Assembly (NCBI GenBank): GCA_963971305.1
Contig: OZ020307.1
Coordinates: 1,005,501 to 1,069,500, forward strand
DNA from: Arcuatula senhousia
Lineage: Eukaryota; Mollusca; Bivalvia; Mytilida; Mytilidae
Length of the DNA stretch: 64,000 nt
Direction: 5' to 3'
Made by a program: the position numbers and the translations under genes. This document shows, one piece after another, positions 10,923-21,490 of this stretch; the stretch's first letter is position 1, and the number at the start of each line of letters is the position of its first letter. The notes beneath the pieces were generated by a model. That model was not told where the DNA came from. It did not search any database and saw nothing but the letters and a program-made list of their open reading frames with translations.

Positions 10923-11190
10923 CTACAAAACATAATAAATTAGAAAAATTAAGATAATACAATTCTTGGAATTAAAGAAGGCTCTATTACAAACATGGAG
11001 AATTCAAACTAAATTAGCATTTCTACTGTGCTTGACCAACCTATTGTTTTTTTCTTGTATAATTTGCTTTTTTTAAAACATGCATAATCATTCTTTTTTT
11101 TCTTACTTTTTACATATTTAACTTCAATTTGAATTGTTGTAAGTACATATCCCTTTTTCATTGTTCCTTTACTGAAATACGCATATTTAC
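10923..11190 (-). other. Predicted intron in the piggyBac transposase
   Basis: The donor ACAG|GTAAAT (at 11190) and acceptor TTTTGTAG|GAAC (at 10923) join codons to give ...NTYITGTLRKNRQ..., restoring the GTLRKNR motif of the family. The ORF read through the donor instead loses all similarity. Confidence 0.7.
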
Positions 11191-11590
11191 CTGTTATATA
11201 TGTATTCTTTTCGAGAAGGTCTTTAGCTAGGTTCATCGAACAAAAGAAACTATCACAGAATAGATGGTAACCAAGTTTTAAGATATCTGCTGATGTCATC
11301 AAGTCCGTAACAACTTTAGAACCCTGAAGCTGACCAGCAGGTGTGGGATCAAACGCACGACCTCTATATACCGTCATCTGAAGAATATATCCCATTGCAG
11401 ACTCGCATAGCATCCAGAAATTTATCCAAAACTTTGCCGCCTTTGAAGGAATGTATTGTCTCATCACGGTGTGGCCTTTTGTCGGCATTAAAGTTTCATC
11501 AACGCAAACTTCTCTTACGGGTTTCAGAAAACGACAGAACTGTTTGTTCATGAAGGAAAGGAGGGGTCTAAATCTTGAAGCTGGGTCATA

Positions 11591-11863
11591 GGCTTGGTGC
11601 TGTAAAATAAGTTTTAATTACATGTAACGTGTGAAATTCTATTTCTTAATTATTTGTTCTTAACTCTAGTATGTGTTTATACTCGTTATATCTTTCCAAT
11701 CCAGCATTATAAAAATGCACAGTCTGTATCTTTTCTCTATTATTAAATCAAAATTATTCAAAATTATTCATAAATAAAAATGAAAACGTATTTCAGTATA
11801 TAGGAACCGTTAGTTTTAAGTATTAAGATGATGATTGAAATTTCGGTGTTGACTTTCTTAATG
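11591..11863 (-). other. Probable second intron of the piggyBac gene, donor not fixed
   Basis: An acceptor-like ttattttacag precedes the exon starting at about 11599 (CACCAAGCCTATGACC), which reads QAYDPASRFRPLLSFMNKQF into the catalytic exon. The matching donor in the upstream exon, which keeps similarity to about VPRE near 11880, is not clear. Confidence 0.4.
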
Positions 11864-12385
11864 ATAAAAAAATATATCTCTCTAGGGACATTCTTGGTAT
11901 GATCTGTGACATAAAGGAACTTCAGGATATTCTGGAACCTGTTTCTGGACATTACTTTCCGAAACCACACAGATGCTTGACTTGGTAAACTCGTTTTCCA
12001 AAATTCCTCTATTGATGACTTTTTGATTAGGCTCATATTAAAAACTATTGCCAGGGAAGACTGGAATTCTGTGATTGAAAGTGGCTTCAATAATCTCTGT
12101 CTTGCATATCTTCTTGCTGTTGCGACTCCATATCTAATAAACTGCCTTGCATAGCTGCAAAATATGATCATTTGATCTTTAAACTTAGAAATATTATAAC
12201 AGTTACTGTTTACCGGCCGCTTTTACTAAACACAGTATTTATTTTTGAAAGAAGATCTGTAATATATGTATACCTTTTTATGGAATTCATTAAATAAATT
12301 ACCGGTACTTGTAAATGGACCATTACAATATTTCATTTTTTTATAAACTCTATCGTCATAATTATGAATACTATCAAAAAACTAG

Positions 12386-12690
12386 TTTAACCCCGCCACA
12401 TTTTATATGTGCCTGTCCTAAGCCAGGAAACTTTGCCAAAGCCTTTGTTTGTCCTTGTCATTCTATGTTTACTGTTTTATGTCAAGAATTGAGTCTTTCG
12501 TTGATGATTTAGGGATTGGTTTTGATACTTTTGTATTGTATTATAAGTCTTGGGCCAATGCAAGACGGTAAGCAGTGACCTATGGTCATGTTGAAGACTG
12601 CTTGCTGTTTTCCGTTGTGATTTTTTGAATTGCTGTTTGTTTATGTTTGTTGTGTCGCGTACACTTATTCCACATCTCAATATCGTATAT
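12386..12690 (+). repeat. Dispersed repeat A, second subfamily
   Basis: Begins with actagtttaaccccgccac, has TGTGCCTGTCCTAAGCCAGG, and ends with TGTCGCGTACACTTATTCC. The middle (gagtctttcgttgatgattt, cttgggccaatgcaagac) differs from the 17499 copy and is shared with 38195-38500. Confidence 0.75.
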
Positions 12691-13205
12691 ACAATGATTC
12701 AAAATCATATATCTGAATATGGAGCGTATCCCGTTAATTAAAAAAAAACACTTAACAATAGTATTAAAAAAAATTAATAAGAAGGGTTGGAATAAATTTT
12801 CGAGTCCAAACGAATTAAATCTAACATTCTGAATTTTGAACATGATTCCCCGAAAGTCTAAAATATGATTTTTTTTCTTACCCGTTTGTTCGTCTGACAA
12901 TTTCTTTCATTAGATTTGTGGTGAACAGGAGAAAAAAGTAGGTTACTGGTGAAGATGTTGCTCTTGTTCTGTTTCTTAATCCCGGTCTTCCACTAAATCC
13001 TCTAGCGGAACGGTCCGGTTCCGGAGAAAAGGCACGCACCCACACTGGATTCATTTTTCCTACCCGGCCGATCGGGCAATGATATGACGTCAGAATAACG
13101 TCACGATTATTATGACGCCATGAAAGACAGAACGTAAAAGAAAAAAAACAACAAATGAAGAAACATATTATTCATATTTAATTAACATAAGACATTCCTT
13201 TAATC
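12691..13205. other. No gene recognised
   Basis: Contains a comparatively GC-rich patch (12985-13085) and several TGACGTCA/ACGTCAC-like words at 13083-13120, but no coding evidence. Confidence 0.4.
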
Positions 13206-13358
13206 AAATCGGCCCATATCGGCCTAATGGCAGTTAAAGAACAACGTCAATCGGCCCAGTCGGCCCGCTGGCAGTTATCGACAACGTCAATCGGCCCCGA
13301 TCGGCCCACTGGCAGTAAAAGGTAACGTCAATCGGCCCAAATCGGCCCGCTGGCAGTA
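13206..13358. repeat. Four-unit ~40-bp tandem repeat
   Basis: Each unit has two tandem copies of ATCGGCCC, then TGGCAGT and an AACGTC ending. The four units begin at about 13206, 13249, 13290 and 13328. It is markedly more GC-rich than the surroundings. Confidence 0.8.
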
Positions 13359-14068
13359 TAAGAGTTAATAAACATAAGTATAAACACAACAATCTTTGGA
13401 ATAACGAGTCAGTTGTGTCTTTTCAGGTCCAGAACATTGGACGTATAAGACCGTTTATATCTGAAAATGCAAGTAGAACACTTGTTTCCTCGCTTGTTAC
13501 GTCCCGGTTTGATTATGGAAATTCGCTTTTTTTATGGAATTACTGCTGCAAGTACTTCTTAGCTACCACGCATCCAAAATACGGCCGCTTGACTAATCAC
13601 AAGGACAAAAATACGTGAATACATAACGCCGGTTCTGATTAAGTTACACTGGCTTCCAGTTGTAGTACACCTTTAATATAGTACATGGCCGCACTCAGAT
13701 ATATCTCAAAGAACTAGTGCCTTTGTACTTTCCATCAAGATCATTGCGGTCAGAGACAGCCATGCTCATCAAACAACCGAGAGTTTGGACAAAAACCTAC
13801 GGCGAAAGACATTTTGAGCAAACAGTCTCCAAACTGTGGAACAGTCTACCAAGTAACATTCGAAACATCAGATCATTGGAAGTTTTTAGGAAAAGTGTTA
13901 AAACTCATCTTTTTAAACATGCGTTCTCTAGAGGTAAATATTAAAAACTCGTATTTGTTACCATATATTTGTCATTTTTCTGTATTTTTTAAATTGAGTC
14001 GGATTTTTATTATGTTATTAACTTTTTACGCATTTATGCTCCCTGGGTTTATGATTTTTTTTACTTAA

Positions 14069-14408
14069 CCCTCTTGGTGCGGGAACCGATCCGAGAAACG
14101 TTACAAAAAGTGTTGAAAATAAATGCGACGTCATTGTCAATTTGTGACGCATTTTGATAATGACGTAACATTTTTTTCACAAGTGCAAAACAAATATTTT
14201 TGATTTTTACAAAACCATAGATGTTAAATAATGCACCATTTTGCTTAAACAAATAAGTGATTTTAGCAAATACCTTGACGAAATCACAATTTTGATATTT
14301 TGTAAAGGGGACATATATGTCCTTCCCGCAGTAAACCGATAAGGACATATATGTCCCTCCCGCACTTGCACAGATGAGGACATATTTGTCCCTCCCGCAC
14401 CAAGAGGG
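14069..14408. mobile_element. piggyBac-type MITE with TTAA target duplication
   Basis: A 340-bp element with perfect 16-bp inverted repeats CCCTCTTGGTGCGGGA (14069-14084 and 14393-14408), flanked by TTAA at 14065-14068 and 14409-14412. TTAA target sites and CCC-starting ends are hallmarks of piggyBac elements. It sits in the 3' part of the LINE remnant. Confidence 0.9.
14307..14400. repeat. Three internal repeats in the MITE
   Basis: GGACATATATGTCC (the last copy GGACATATTTGTCC) followed by YTCCCGCA occurs three times with a ~35-bp spacing near the right end. The 14-bp core is itself a palindrome. Confidence 0.8.
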
Positions 14409-14640
14409 TTAAAGTTGGTAAAGACATTGTATTAGTTCCATTTTTAAGTCTTTTTTTATATTTTGCAGTAAAATGTTTTAGTATCCCTGATAATGTTTGT
14501 TATCTTATTTTTGATTTTTTTAGTTTTATTAACTTTCTATTTGCATTTTTTAATGTAATTTTACTGTACTTTTACTTATACTTAGAGTAGTTGTTTAATT
14601 ATATAAGCGCTATATAAGTCCTTACAGATCCACTCAAAAC

Positions 14641-15250
14641 CGTCATGAAACCATTGAAAATATAATGATATCAAGAGTACAACTTCATATTTTTTTTATA
14701 ACAGGCATTTGTATAATTTAACATATTTGCGTGTAAATTCTTATATCTTCCATATATTCAATGAAGCTGTTGCTTATTTAAGCAATAAAACTACCACAAC
14801 AAAAATAAGTACGCAATAGGGATTAAAGTATAAATAAATAACTAAATTGATTCATAAGAGATTAATGAAACGATACAGCTGAAGTGTTCAAATTAAGGGT
14901 ACACGCAAACTTACATAGTATTTGCCATTTAAATAAACTGGCAAATTTACAAGGTTTTTAAAGCCTTAATTTTGATATTTTTCAAACGAAAGCTTATTAT
15001 CGTACTTATATAAGGACAACACATCTAGGATTGTCAACTGATGTGTAGCAGTAGTTTCCTAAAAGATGTCTGACAAACACTTCAAGGAGCAAATGTTATA
15101 TTCTTTGAGAGAAACAAGTCTCACGTTTTTACAAATATGTTTAAGTCATATAGATGCTTATTCATTTGGTCCCTTCCAGCAACCTAGAATTTCGGCCATT
15201 GACATTATTAAACAGTAAAACATATTTTGTTAAATTAGTCAAAATAGCAA
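14641..15250. repeat. Repeat D copy 2 within otherwise featureless DNA
   Basis: 14935-15110 matches repeat D at 8660-8845. The rest of the stretch is AT-rich with no gene. Confidence 0.4.
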
Positions 15251-15320
15251 TACAAATGACAACAAAGTTCCAGACAATAAATTTTGCTACGCCTGACGCG
15301 CGTTTCGTCTATTCAAGACT
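15251..15320 (-). mobile_element. HHR-A fragment with half a hammerhead
   Basis: Minus strand retains stem II GUCU-UGAAU-AGAC, GAAA, stem III and the GUC/AGGCG cleavage region, but the sequence diverges just before the CUGAUGA core, at 15320. Confidence 0.6.
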
Positions 15321-15820
15321 AATTTGCGAACCCATTTTAATTTCCGTATGGAGTCTAGATTATATCGGTCGATTAAGCTTAAAGTTGATGAATTTCATTC
15401 ATATTCACATACCGTATGAATACTTGTAACATGAATTGAGAATTTTCCTTTGATCTTCAGAAAGAATAAATAAGTACTAATAGGCATTTGTATTCCAAAT
15501 CACCTCAACTGAATGATATTGCATAAAATGTCACCTGTGTTATATAAACCCAATGGAAAATTCCCATGCAATAATCAAAACCAAAGGCCCAAATATTGCA
15601 TACCAAAAGCTCCGCTTCCAAAACATGACTACTCCTTCAAACAATGAAAAAAAATATTTGAATATTTATTTTATTTGATGTTTCCCGCCAGACGATGGCA
15701 CTAGCCAGTATTTCATTAATAAAAAAATTGATTGGTTAAAATATAATTACTCTACAATCATGTGCTCCGCCTTTCAATTATATTTTTATCCGTGGGCGGA
15801 GTTAATTCATGTTACAAATA

Positions 15821-15913
15821 ATTTATAGCACCGCCTACCTCGTTATCCAAATAAACTACCCACGCTTTGCGTTCGAAGTTTATTAGGATATCTGGTAGTA
15901 CTGTGCTATAAAT
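15821..15913. repeat. 93-bp imperfect hairpin
   Basis: The arms ATTTATAGCAC ... ACC ... TATCC ... ATAAACT and AAGTTTAT ... GGATA ... GGT ... GTGCTATAAAT pair around a short loop. Could be a small foldback element. Confidence 0.55.
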
Positions 15914-17160
15914 ATAACGAAGAGCATCAATAAAACCAATTATGTGAACTGGAACCCATACTATGACTTATATTATTTTTTTGCCTGGAATAGACATGGC
16001 CCTAACAGTCAGAAAGGTGGTCAGAACGAGACAAAAGAATATGCGCTCTTCAGTAAATAAGGAAGAATTTGATTCGGCATGTTTACGTTGTAACTATGGG
16101 CATTAAAAAGTTTATTAGAGCAACTTTTAAAATAAATTGTGATATAAAATATGTAAAATGAAAGTAAACAACACCGAATTTGCCTTGGTTTATTAAATTT
16201 GCAGCGTGAAAAGAGCACATTTCTCATGTTAAGTGATATTATGGGGTCTGATTTCCTTTGTGACAAATTAAACATCATGCTCCTAAAAATCTGAAAAAAA
16301 TACATGTATATACAACAGATAAGACTCCATTCTTTCTGATAAAAAAATCCTGAACCCGTCGCTATAGCGGTATTGATAAAAATGATTGTCAAAGTTGTGC
16401 TAATTTCATAAGTTATTTGTGAATCCCCCTTTCTTAATATAGAAATTTCATTCATAAAATAAATAAACATTGAGGGTATCTCATACCCAGCTAAAAATAG
16501 CAATGGTCTACTCGACTTCCAAAAATATTTTTTCTTTAATTCTGCAATATATTAGGCCATAACTGGTGAAACTGTTCAAATTTTACTTTTTATTAATATA
16601 ATACATGTTTTTATAATAAAGTGATAATAAGCAAATGTAAAAAGACGTTTTAGAAGGGGGAGGTCTATTAAGTGAGGTTTGTTCGATTTGTAAAACTGTA
16701 ATCGTCTCCCTTCATTTGCCTAGCAACGTTTTAGACTTGCTTGTGACAAAAAAAAAACATTTTTCTCCGATTTCCTTAAAATTTTGTCAACAAAAAAAGC
16801 ATAAGATTGGTCGTCATCTGTCAAAGTATGTAACCCGTCGCACTTACCATTATTTTTTAAGTTCAACATGTTTATCACCTTTATAGAGTTCCGGTTATTC
16901 CTTAGAGATAATAAATTCCTTTTTTTGTCACAAATTATTATTCTATGCGTAAAACATCCTAACGAAGAAAAAAGAACAATAGTTTGTCCATTCACTTGTA
17001 CCCGAACTTGAAAATAACCATGACCTACTTTTTATTAATCAAAAGATTAAGTTGGTGATTTCAGCTCACCGCGTCATTCAAAATGATGTGTTTTTCGGAT
17101 CAGTTAGACATACAAAATATTTACAAGGGAGATAATATTTTGTCACCACCTGTCTGACTG
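15914..17160. other. No confident gene; one 160-codon ORF
   Basis: A minus-strand ORF at 16021-16503 (160 codons) is long for this AT-rich DNA but shows no motif or signal I recognise. Its composition is Ile/Phe/Ser/Tyr-rich as expected for random AT-rich frames. Confidence 0.3.
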
Positions 17161-17498
17161 CTAAAGTTTTGGAATTGATAAATGTATTGGAAAATTCAAT
17201 AACTTTGACGTATTCTTAAACACAAAAATGTTGATACCGGAGCAAACAAACTTCGATAAATTAATACTCCATTTTTGCATTTTGAAACCGCTTGGTCGAT
17301 AATCGCTGCTGGTGGACCAGAAGTTCCCGAGTGTAATCACAAGCTTGGTCGTCAGACATGTCTGACAAAAAATTACCATTAGATTTCACATATTTTTGTT
17401 ATTTCCGATTGTTGAATTCAAAATTGTTTATACGCAAAGTTGCTTTCCTTGTACTGCACATGGTCGATATCGTAGAGTTTGGATTCGGCTTCCGTGTT

Positions 17499-17862
17499 TA
17501 GTTTTTGTGCTTTGTCTAGGAATATTGATAGGGGGAAGGTTGGGCCCAAAAAACTAGTTTAACCCCGCCACATATTACATGTGCCTGTCCTAAGCCAGGA
17601 ATCTTTGACAAAGCTTTTGTTTGTACTTGTCTTTTTGATGTTTTCTGTTCTTTGTTTAAGAAGGGGGTCTATCTGTGACTATTTCAGGGCTGGATTTGAA
17701 TTATATGCATCTTATTTAGACCATGGGCCGATTGCAGAACCGCGAGCAGTGCCAAATGGCCTCGTTGAAGGCTGCTGGCGTTTGTCCATTGTGGTTTTTC
17801 TAAATTGCCGTTTAATTGTTGGCTGTGTCGCGTACACTTATTCCACATCTCTTTATTTTCTA
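17499..17862 (+). mobile_element. Repeat A insertion with 9-bp target duplication
   Basis: Flanked by ttccgtgtt (17490-17498) and ttccctgtt (17863-17871). The uninterrupted sequence exists in the related HHR-B copy at 20480-20495 (ggctttcctgttcaaac), proving insertion. The element has no coding capacity and an unknown replicase partner; it may be SINE-like, but I see no convincing tRNA promoter boxes. Confidence 0.75.
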
Positions 17863-17921
17863 TTCCCTGTTCAAATCTTTTGGTTTTGATTACTTTTTTT
17901 TCAATTTCAATGTTTTAATTC

Positions 17922-17973
17922 AAATGCTGCTGATGAAAGGTTACTCTTCGAAATATCGATATAAAGCATAACC
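17922..17973 (+). ncRNA. Hammerhead ribozyme-like fold (HHR-B copy c)
   Basis: Order: AUGCUG, CUGAUGA (intact core), AAGG-UUACU-CUUC (stem II with one mispair), GAAA, stem III AUAU-CG-AUAU, triplet AUA, AAGCAU. The stem I arm AUGCU pairs with AGCAU, with a mismatch at the first position. Confidence 0.6.
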
Positions 17974-18013
17974 ATATGAAACGTTTTATATATCCGTTTT
18001 GGTATTTGTATTT

Positions 18014-18985
18014 TGATAAACTAATTAATTAAAAAATACCCTTATAGATCTTTAGTAAAGCTTATGTAGTCGCCTCGGTACACTTATTTTTGTTTAGAAT
18101 CTACATCTATGAACCATGTTTACTAAAATGGACTTTGTTTTTGTTTTGTTGTTTTAATTAGTTCTTGTCCTGATCATGACTGATATATTGTTGACTGGGC
18201 AAACATATAATATTTCAAATGTATTTAACAAATTTTTAACCCCAGCGGGAAACATGGTATATATGTTATTGCTTTCGTTCATCGACTCTCATAACTAGGT
18301 CACTCCATCATGTCCATTTCAAAGACATCTTGTTCTATTAATTCCAAGTCCTGTAAATCGGTATTTTCAAGCCAAAATATTTACATACTAATATTCTGAA
18401 TCGATTTCTATTGACAAAAAGTCTTATTGTTTTTAGATTATGTGACATGTACATATCAAAATTCAACTAATTTAGTCATTTTAACATTTGTTTTAGCTTT
18501 TAAAATTTTTGTAAGCAAGCTACACGTCAAAAGTTTCACAGTTTTAAAACATACAAAATATTAATTGAGTAGAGAAGATCTCCAAATTTTACTTTTTTCC
18601 TATACAACATCAATGAAAGTTGGCTAGAGCGTCCAAGATTTTTTAGATGATCGAAAGTATGGTAAAAACTGTATATGACATGAAAGTCAGGACCGAGGGC
18701 CTGACAATAAGAGACATATGAGAAGTCCAGAAACACTAATGGCTATCACAATTAATAGAATAAAGAGTGCCTTTATAAATAGATTCCCGTCGAAAAGCAA
18801 ATCACGTGATCGATACCAGAATAACTAGTCGAAGCAGCCATGCTGCATATCCCCGCGCTTCTCTGGTGTTTTGTAGTATAAGGGCAAATGATAGAAAGAA
18901 ATTAACTGCGACTATAATGATCATTACTAGTTCTAATATATACATATATATGAATTGATGTGAGAATTTTTGGGAGAGAAATATC
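18014..18985. other. No feature recognised
   Basis: AT-rich DNA with a short TA microsatellite near 18938. No gene. Confidence 0.45.
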
Positions 18986-19420
18986 TGTGATGAAGGAATA
19001 ATGTACCCTTATGCTACCTACGCAGCCAAGCCCCTGGATGCATTATCAAAATTCTGAAACATTCATAGTGCAAATATTGAACAAAGTTTCAGTTCGGTAT
19101 TCCAAATAATCTGGAAGGAGCTGCGTGACAAAGGAATATGCCCTTAGGCTACCTATTCAGACCAGCCCCTAGGGGCATTATCAAAATTCCAAAACCTTTG
19201 GCAGAATCTACATCCATAGTACAACTACTGGGCAAAGTTTCAGTTCTGTATTCCAAATAACCTACGAGGAGATGCGTGACGAAGGCATAATGTGCCCTTA
19301 GGCTACTTTTGCAGCCAAACCCCTAGGGGCATTATCCAAATTCCGAAACCTTTGGCACAGTCCTCACCCACAATGTAATTAATAACCCAAGTTTCATCTT
19401 TCTATCTCCCAGTGGTTACA
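18986..19420. repeat. ~2.7-copy tandem repeat, ~150-bp unit
   Basis: Units start with a GTGA(C/T)(G/A)AAGG block followed by TGCCCTTAGGCTACC, CAGCCAA(G)CCCCTAGGGGCATT and CAAAGTTTCAGTTC. They begin at about 18986, 19124 and 19276; the last is partial and degenerates after 19400. Confidence 0.75.
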
Positions 19421-20319
19421 GAGATTATCCTTGATATTAACGCCATACGAACATTGAACAGCAAAACATTATCCCCGCGCTTTCGCAAACGACATAACGA
19501 TCTGATTATACCACACATAAGGACCACAGCTTAAGATAAACAAAGTATCAAAATAACACACGTGAGAATTATCAATAAGGAATAACAATAACATTGCATA
19601 ATTCAAATGTCTGAAAATTACCTCATCACAGTCTCTTCATAATTTGCTATTGTTAAAACAATTTAATAGAATTGTCTGTTTAAATATACAGTATATTTTG
19701 TTTATCGATGATAAGATGTTACAAAGAAGTACCTTTATTGAAGCGTAAAAATATGCTTTTTTTTGTTTAGGACCTCCTACTTGGACCTATGAAATGTAAT
19801 TATTTAAAGGGCTATAAGTATATAAGAAAATATATGTACTATATTGTTTGAAAAGACGCTCAATATTACATAACAATTTTGTAACGAAAAGTCAGGATTT
19901 TCTTGGATCTCACAAAAAGGTAAGATAGTGTGTAGTTATATAATTTGTTGCTGTAAATAAGCGTAATTAGGGATAACCGTGTAATCACTAATAAAATCAG
20001 GGATTACATGTAGTTCCTGACCATTTTGGGGATTTCATGTAATCCCTAAAAAGTCAGTTATAACCTGAAATTCCTGAAAAATAAAAAAATGACACATATT
20101 CCCTAACTATAAAATTTGATAAAAACTGATTTCATATTTTAAGTGTTTTTGTTATAAATGCTGTACACATTAGTACAAATCTAGATAAACAGTTTAGAAA
20201 ATTGCCTGCTTTTTTTTTCTTTGTTTAAAAAAAGTCTTGATAATTAATTATCAAACATTCAAAACTGAACTTAACTTTGCATTAGAAATACGCCCCTCAA
20301 TATTTTTAGTGACATTTGA
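19421..20319. other. Mostly featureless; small hairpin at 19999-20047
   Basis: AGGGATTACATG at 19999-20010 is inverted as CATGTAATCCCT at 20036-20047. No gene is seen in the rest. Confidence 0.5.
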
Positions 20320-20768
20320 TAATTAAGATAACTAATTATAGCGTATGAAAAAAACTGTTGTTATGTTAAGGAAATGGGAATTTGTTAAAATATTAAAAAT
20401 AGTTTAAACCACCAGGTTTCTTTCCTTGTAATTCACATGGTCTATATCCTCGGTGCTTGATTTGGCTTTCCTGTTCAAACTTTTTGGTTTTGAGATTTTT
20501 CATTCAATATTTCTATTGACATTTGCTAAATTATTAAACTAATTATATCGTTTGAAAAAAAACAACTATTTTTATATAATTCTTATCAGACATGCGTTCA
20601 TGCGTATACTCATTTCTGATTGGTCGAAACGTCATACTTTCACGAACGCCTCTGCCTCGTTTCCAATGTAAACAAATATGGTGGCGATGACGTCGTCCTA
20701 AATAACGACTTGTTTCCGAATTTATTTATTTTTCTTTTTAAAAAAAGGTAAAAATTTGAAGAATTATT

Positions 20769-20924
20769 AGGATTGAACACCTATTTTCGGTCGTTCATGC
20801 ATGTATGAACGGATCTCTTCACTCACAAACTGTATCATGAACGGCCTTCGGCCATTCATTCAGTTTGTGAGCTCCAAGATCCGTTCATACATGCATGAAC
20901 GACCGAAAATAGGTGTTCAATCCT
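20769..20924. repeat. 156-bp near-perfect hairpin
   Basis: The left arm starts AGGATTGAACACC and runs through TTCATGCATGTATGAACGG and ACAAACTG; the right arm mirrors it and ends GGTGTTCAATCCT. The apex is GGCCTTCGGCC. Arms are ~70 bp with few mismatches. Confidence 0.9.
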
Positions 20925-21096
20925 ATAGTAAAGGAAATGTGAATTTGTTAAAATATTCAAAATTGTTTAAAACACCCGGTTTCTTTCCCTGTAATGCACA
21001 TGGTAGATATCCTCGTCTGGCTTTCCTGTTCAAACTATTTGGTTTAAGGATATTTTCATTCATATTTTGCATTTTGATCTTCCAATGTTCTGATTC

Positions 21097-21147
21097 AAAA
21101 ACTGTTGATTAGAGGTTACGCCTTGAAATATCGATATAGAGCATACC
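21097..21147 (+). ncRNA. Degenerate hammerhead fold (HHR-B copy d)
   Basis: Retains GAGG-UUACG-CCUU, GAAA, and AUAU-CG-AUAU, but the core reads UUGAUUA instead of CUGAUGA. Expected inactive. Confidence 0.45.
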
Positions 21148-21380
21148 CAAATTCACCGTTTTGTATCCGTTTTTTTTTTTTGTATTGTATTTTTCATTAT
21201 TATCCTCCTTTGTGGAAATTGTATTAACGAACAATGCTAATGCTGGATCAATTTTTTTGTGAAAAGGTCTGTCCATTATGTTGGTCAAAAAGTAAAAAAA
21301 CAATTCTGCTTCTTAGACAAAACCAAAGTATGCAAACTATTGCAGGTAAAGACAAACTGTGTTGTTTGTTTTGATCAAAA

Positions 21381-21490
21381 TTACAACAAAGTTCCAGACA
21401 TTAAATTTTGCTACGCCTGATGTGACTTATCAGAGGCGCTCTACCCAAAATATTTGAAAAAGGCAAACACATTTATAATTATGAAGAGCA
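21381..21490 (-). mobile_element. HHR-A copy with deleted ribozyme core
   Basis: Matches the HHR-A start (acaacaaagttccagac, tgctacgcctga) and downstream part (cagaggcgctctacc), but the ~22 bases holding stem II, GAAA and stem III are missing. Confidence 0.6.

Larger units (their letters stand above)
10291..12154 (-). pseudogene. piggyBac-like transposase (DDE_Tnp_1_7), disrupted
   Basis: Minus-strand reading gives the domain order of a piggyBac transposase. The N-terminal part (12154-11864) has SRNRFQNILKFLYVTD. The catalytic part (11590-11191) has VDETLMPTKGH with the first Asp and FCDSFFCSMNLAKDLLEK with the second. After an intron (11190-10923) come GTLRKNRQMPN and YNKNMGGVDMTDALM with the third Asp (about 10700). 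A C-terminal Cys-rich domain follows (about 10420-10310): CCGC, then CTLCSKGLHTKC. Breaks: the frame shifts by one base at a 7-base homopolymer near 10880 and again at a 9-base homopolymer near 10571, and an in-frame TAG lies near 10435. An acceptor-like tttgcag before 12154 suggests a further upstream exon, which I cannot find. The homopolymer breaks could be assembly errors. No terminal inverted repeats were found. Confidence 0.8.
13406..14640 (+). pseudogene. LINE (CR1/Jockey-like) reverse transcriptase 3' remnant
   Basis: The translation has VQNIGRIRPFIS, TLVSSLVTSRFDYGNSLF, then in other frames VPLYFPSRSLRSE, TKTYGERHFEQTVSKLWNSL and SLEVFRKSVKTHLFKHAF. These are the conserved thumb/C-terminal blocks of LINE ORF2 proteins of the CR1/Jockey type. 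Frame changes lie near 13540-13700. The element continues after the MITE insertion (14069-14408) and ends with a GCGCTATATAAGT-like 3' tail near 14615, typical of such LINEs. The apurinic endonuclease and most of the reverse transcriptase are missing (5' truncation). Confidence 0.8.
17163..18013 (+). mobile_element. HHR-B element interrupted by repeat A
   Basis: Carries, in the opposite orientation to the 5.5-7.5 kb array, the blocks GAAACCGCTTGGTCGATAA, the palindrome GTCAGACATGTCTGAC (17353-17368), ACATGGTCGATATCGT, and the ribozyme at 17922-17973. Repeat A (17499-17862) is inserted between the last two blocks. Confidence 0.65.
20320..21190 (+). mobile_element. HHR-B units with a hairpin element inside
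   Basis: The blocks around CAGGTTTCTTTCC / ACATGGT / ATATCCTCG and GGCTTTCCTGTTCAAAC occur at 20400-20495 and again at 20975-21040, so two diverged units are present. They are separated by unrelated DNA (about 20575-20925) that contains the 156-bp hairpin. The second unit ends in a degenerate ribozyme (21097-21147). Confidence 0.6.

Noticed and set aside
16021..16503. 160-codon minus-strand ORF
   Set aside because: No recognisable motif or supporting splice or start context; composition typical of AT-rich noncoding frames.
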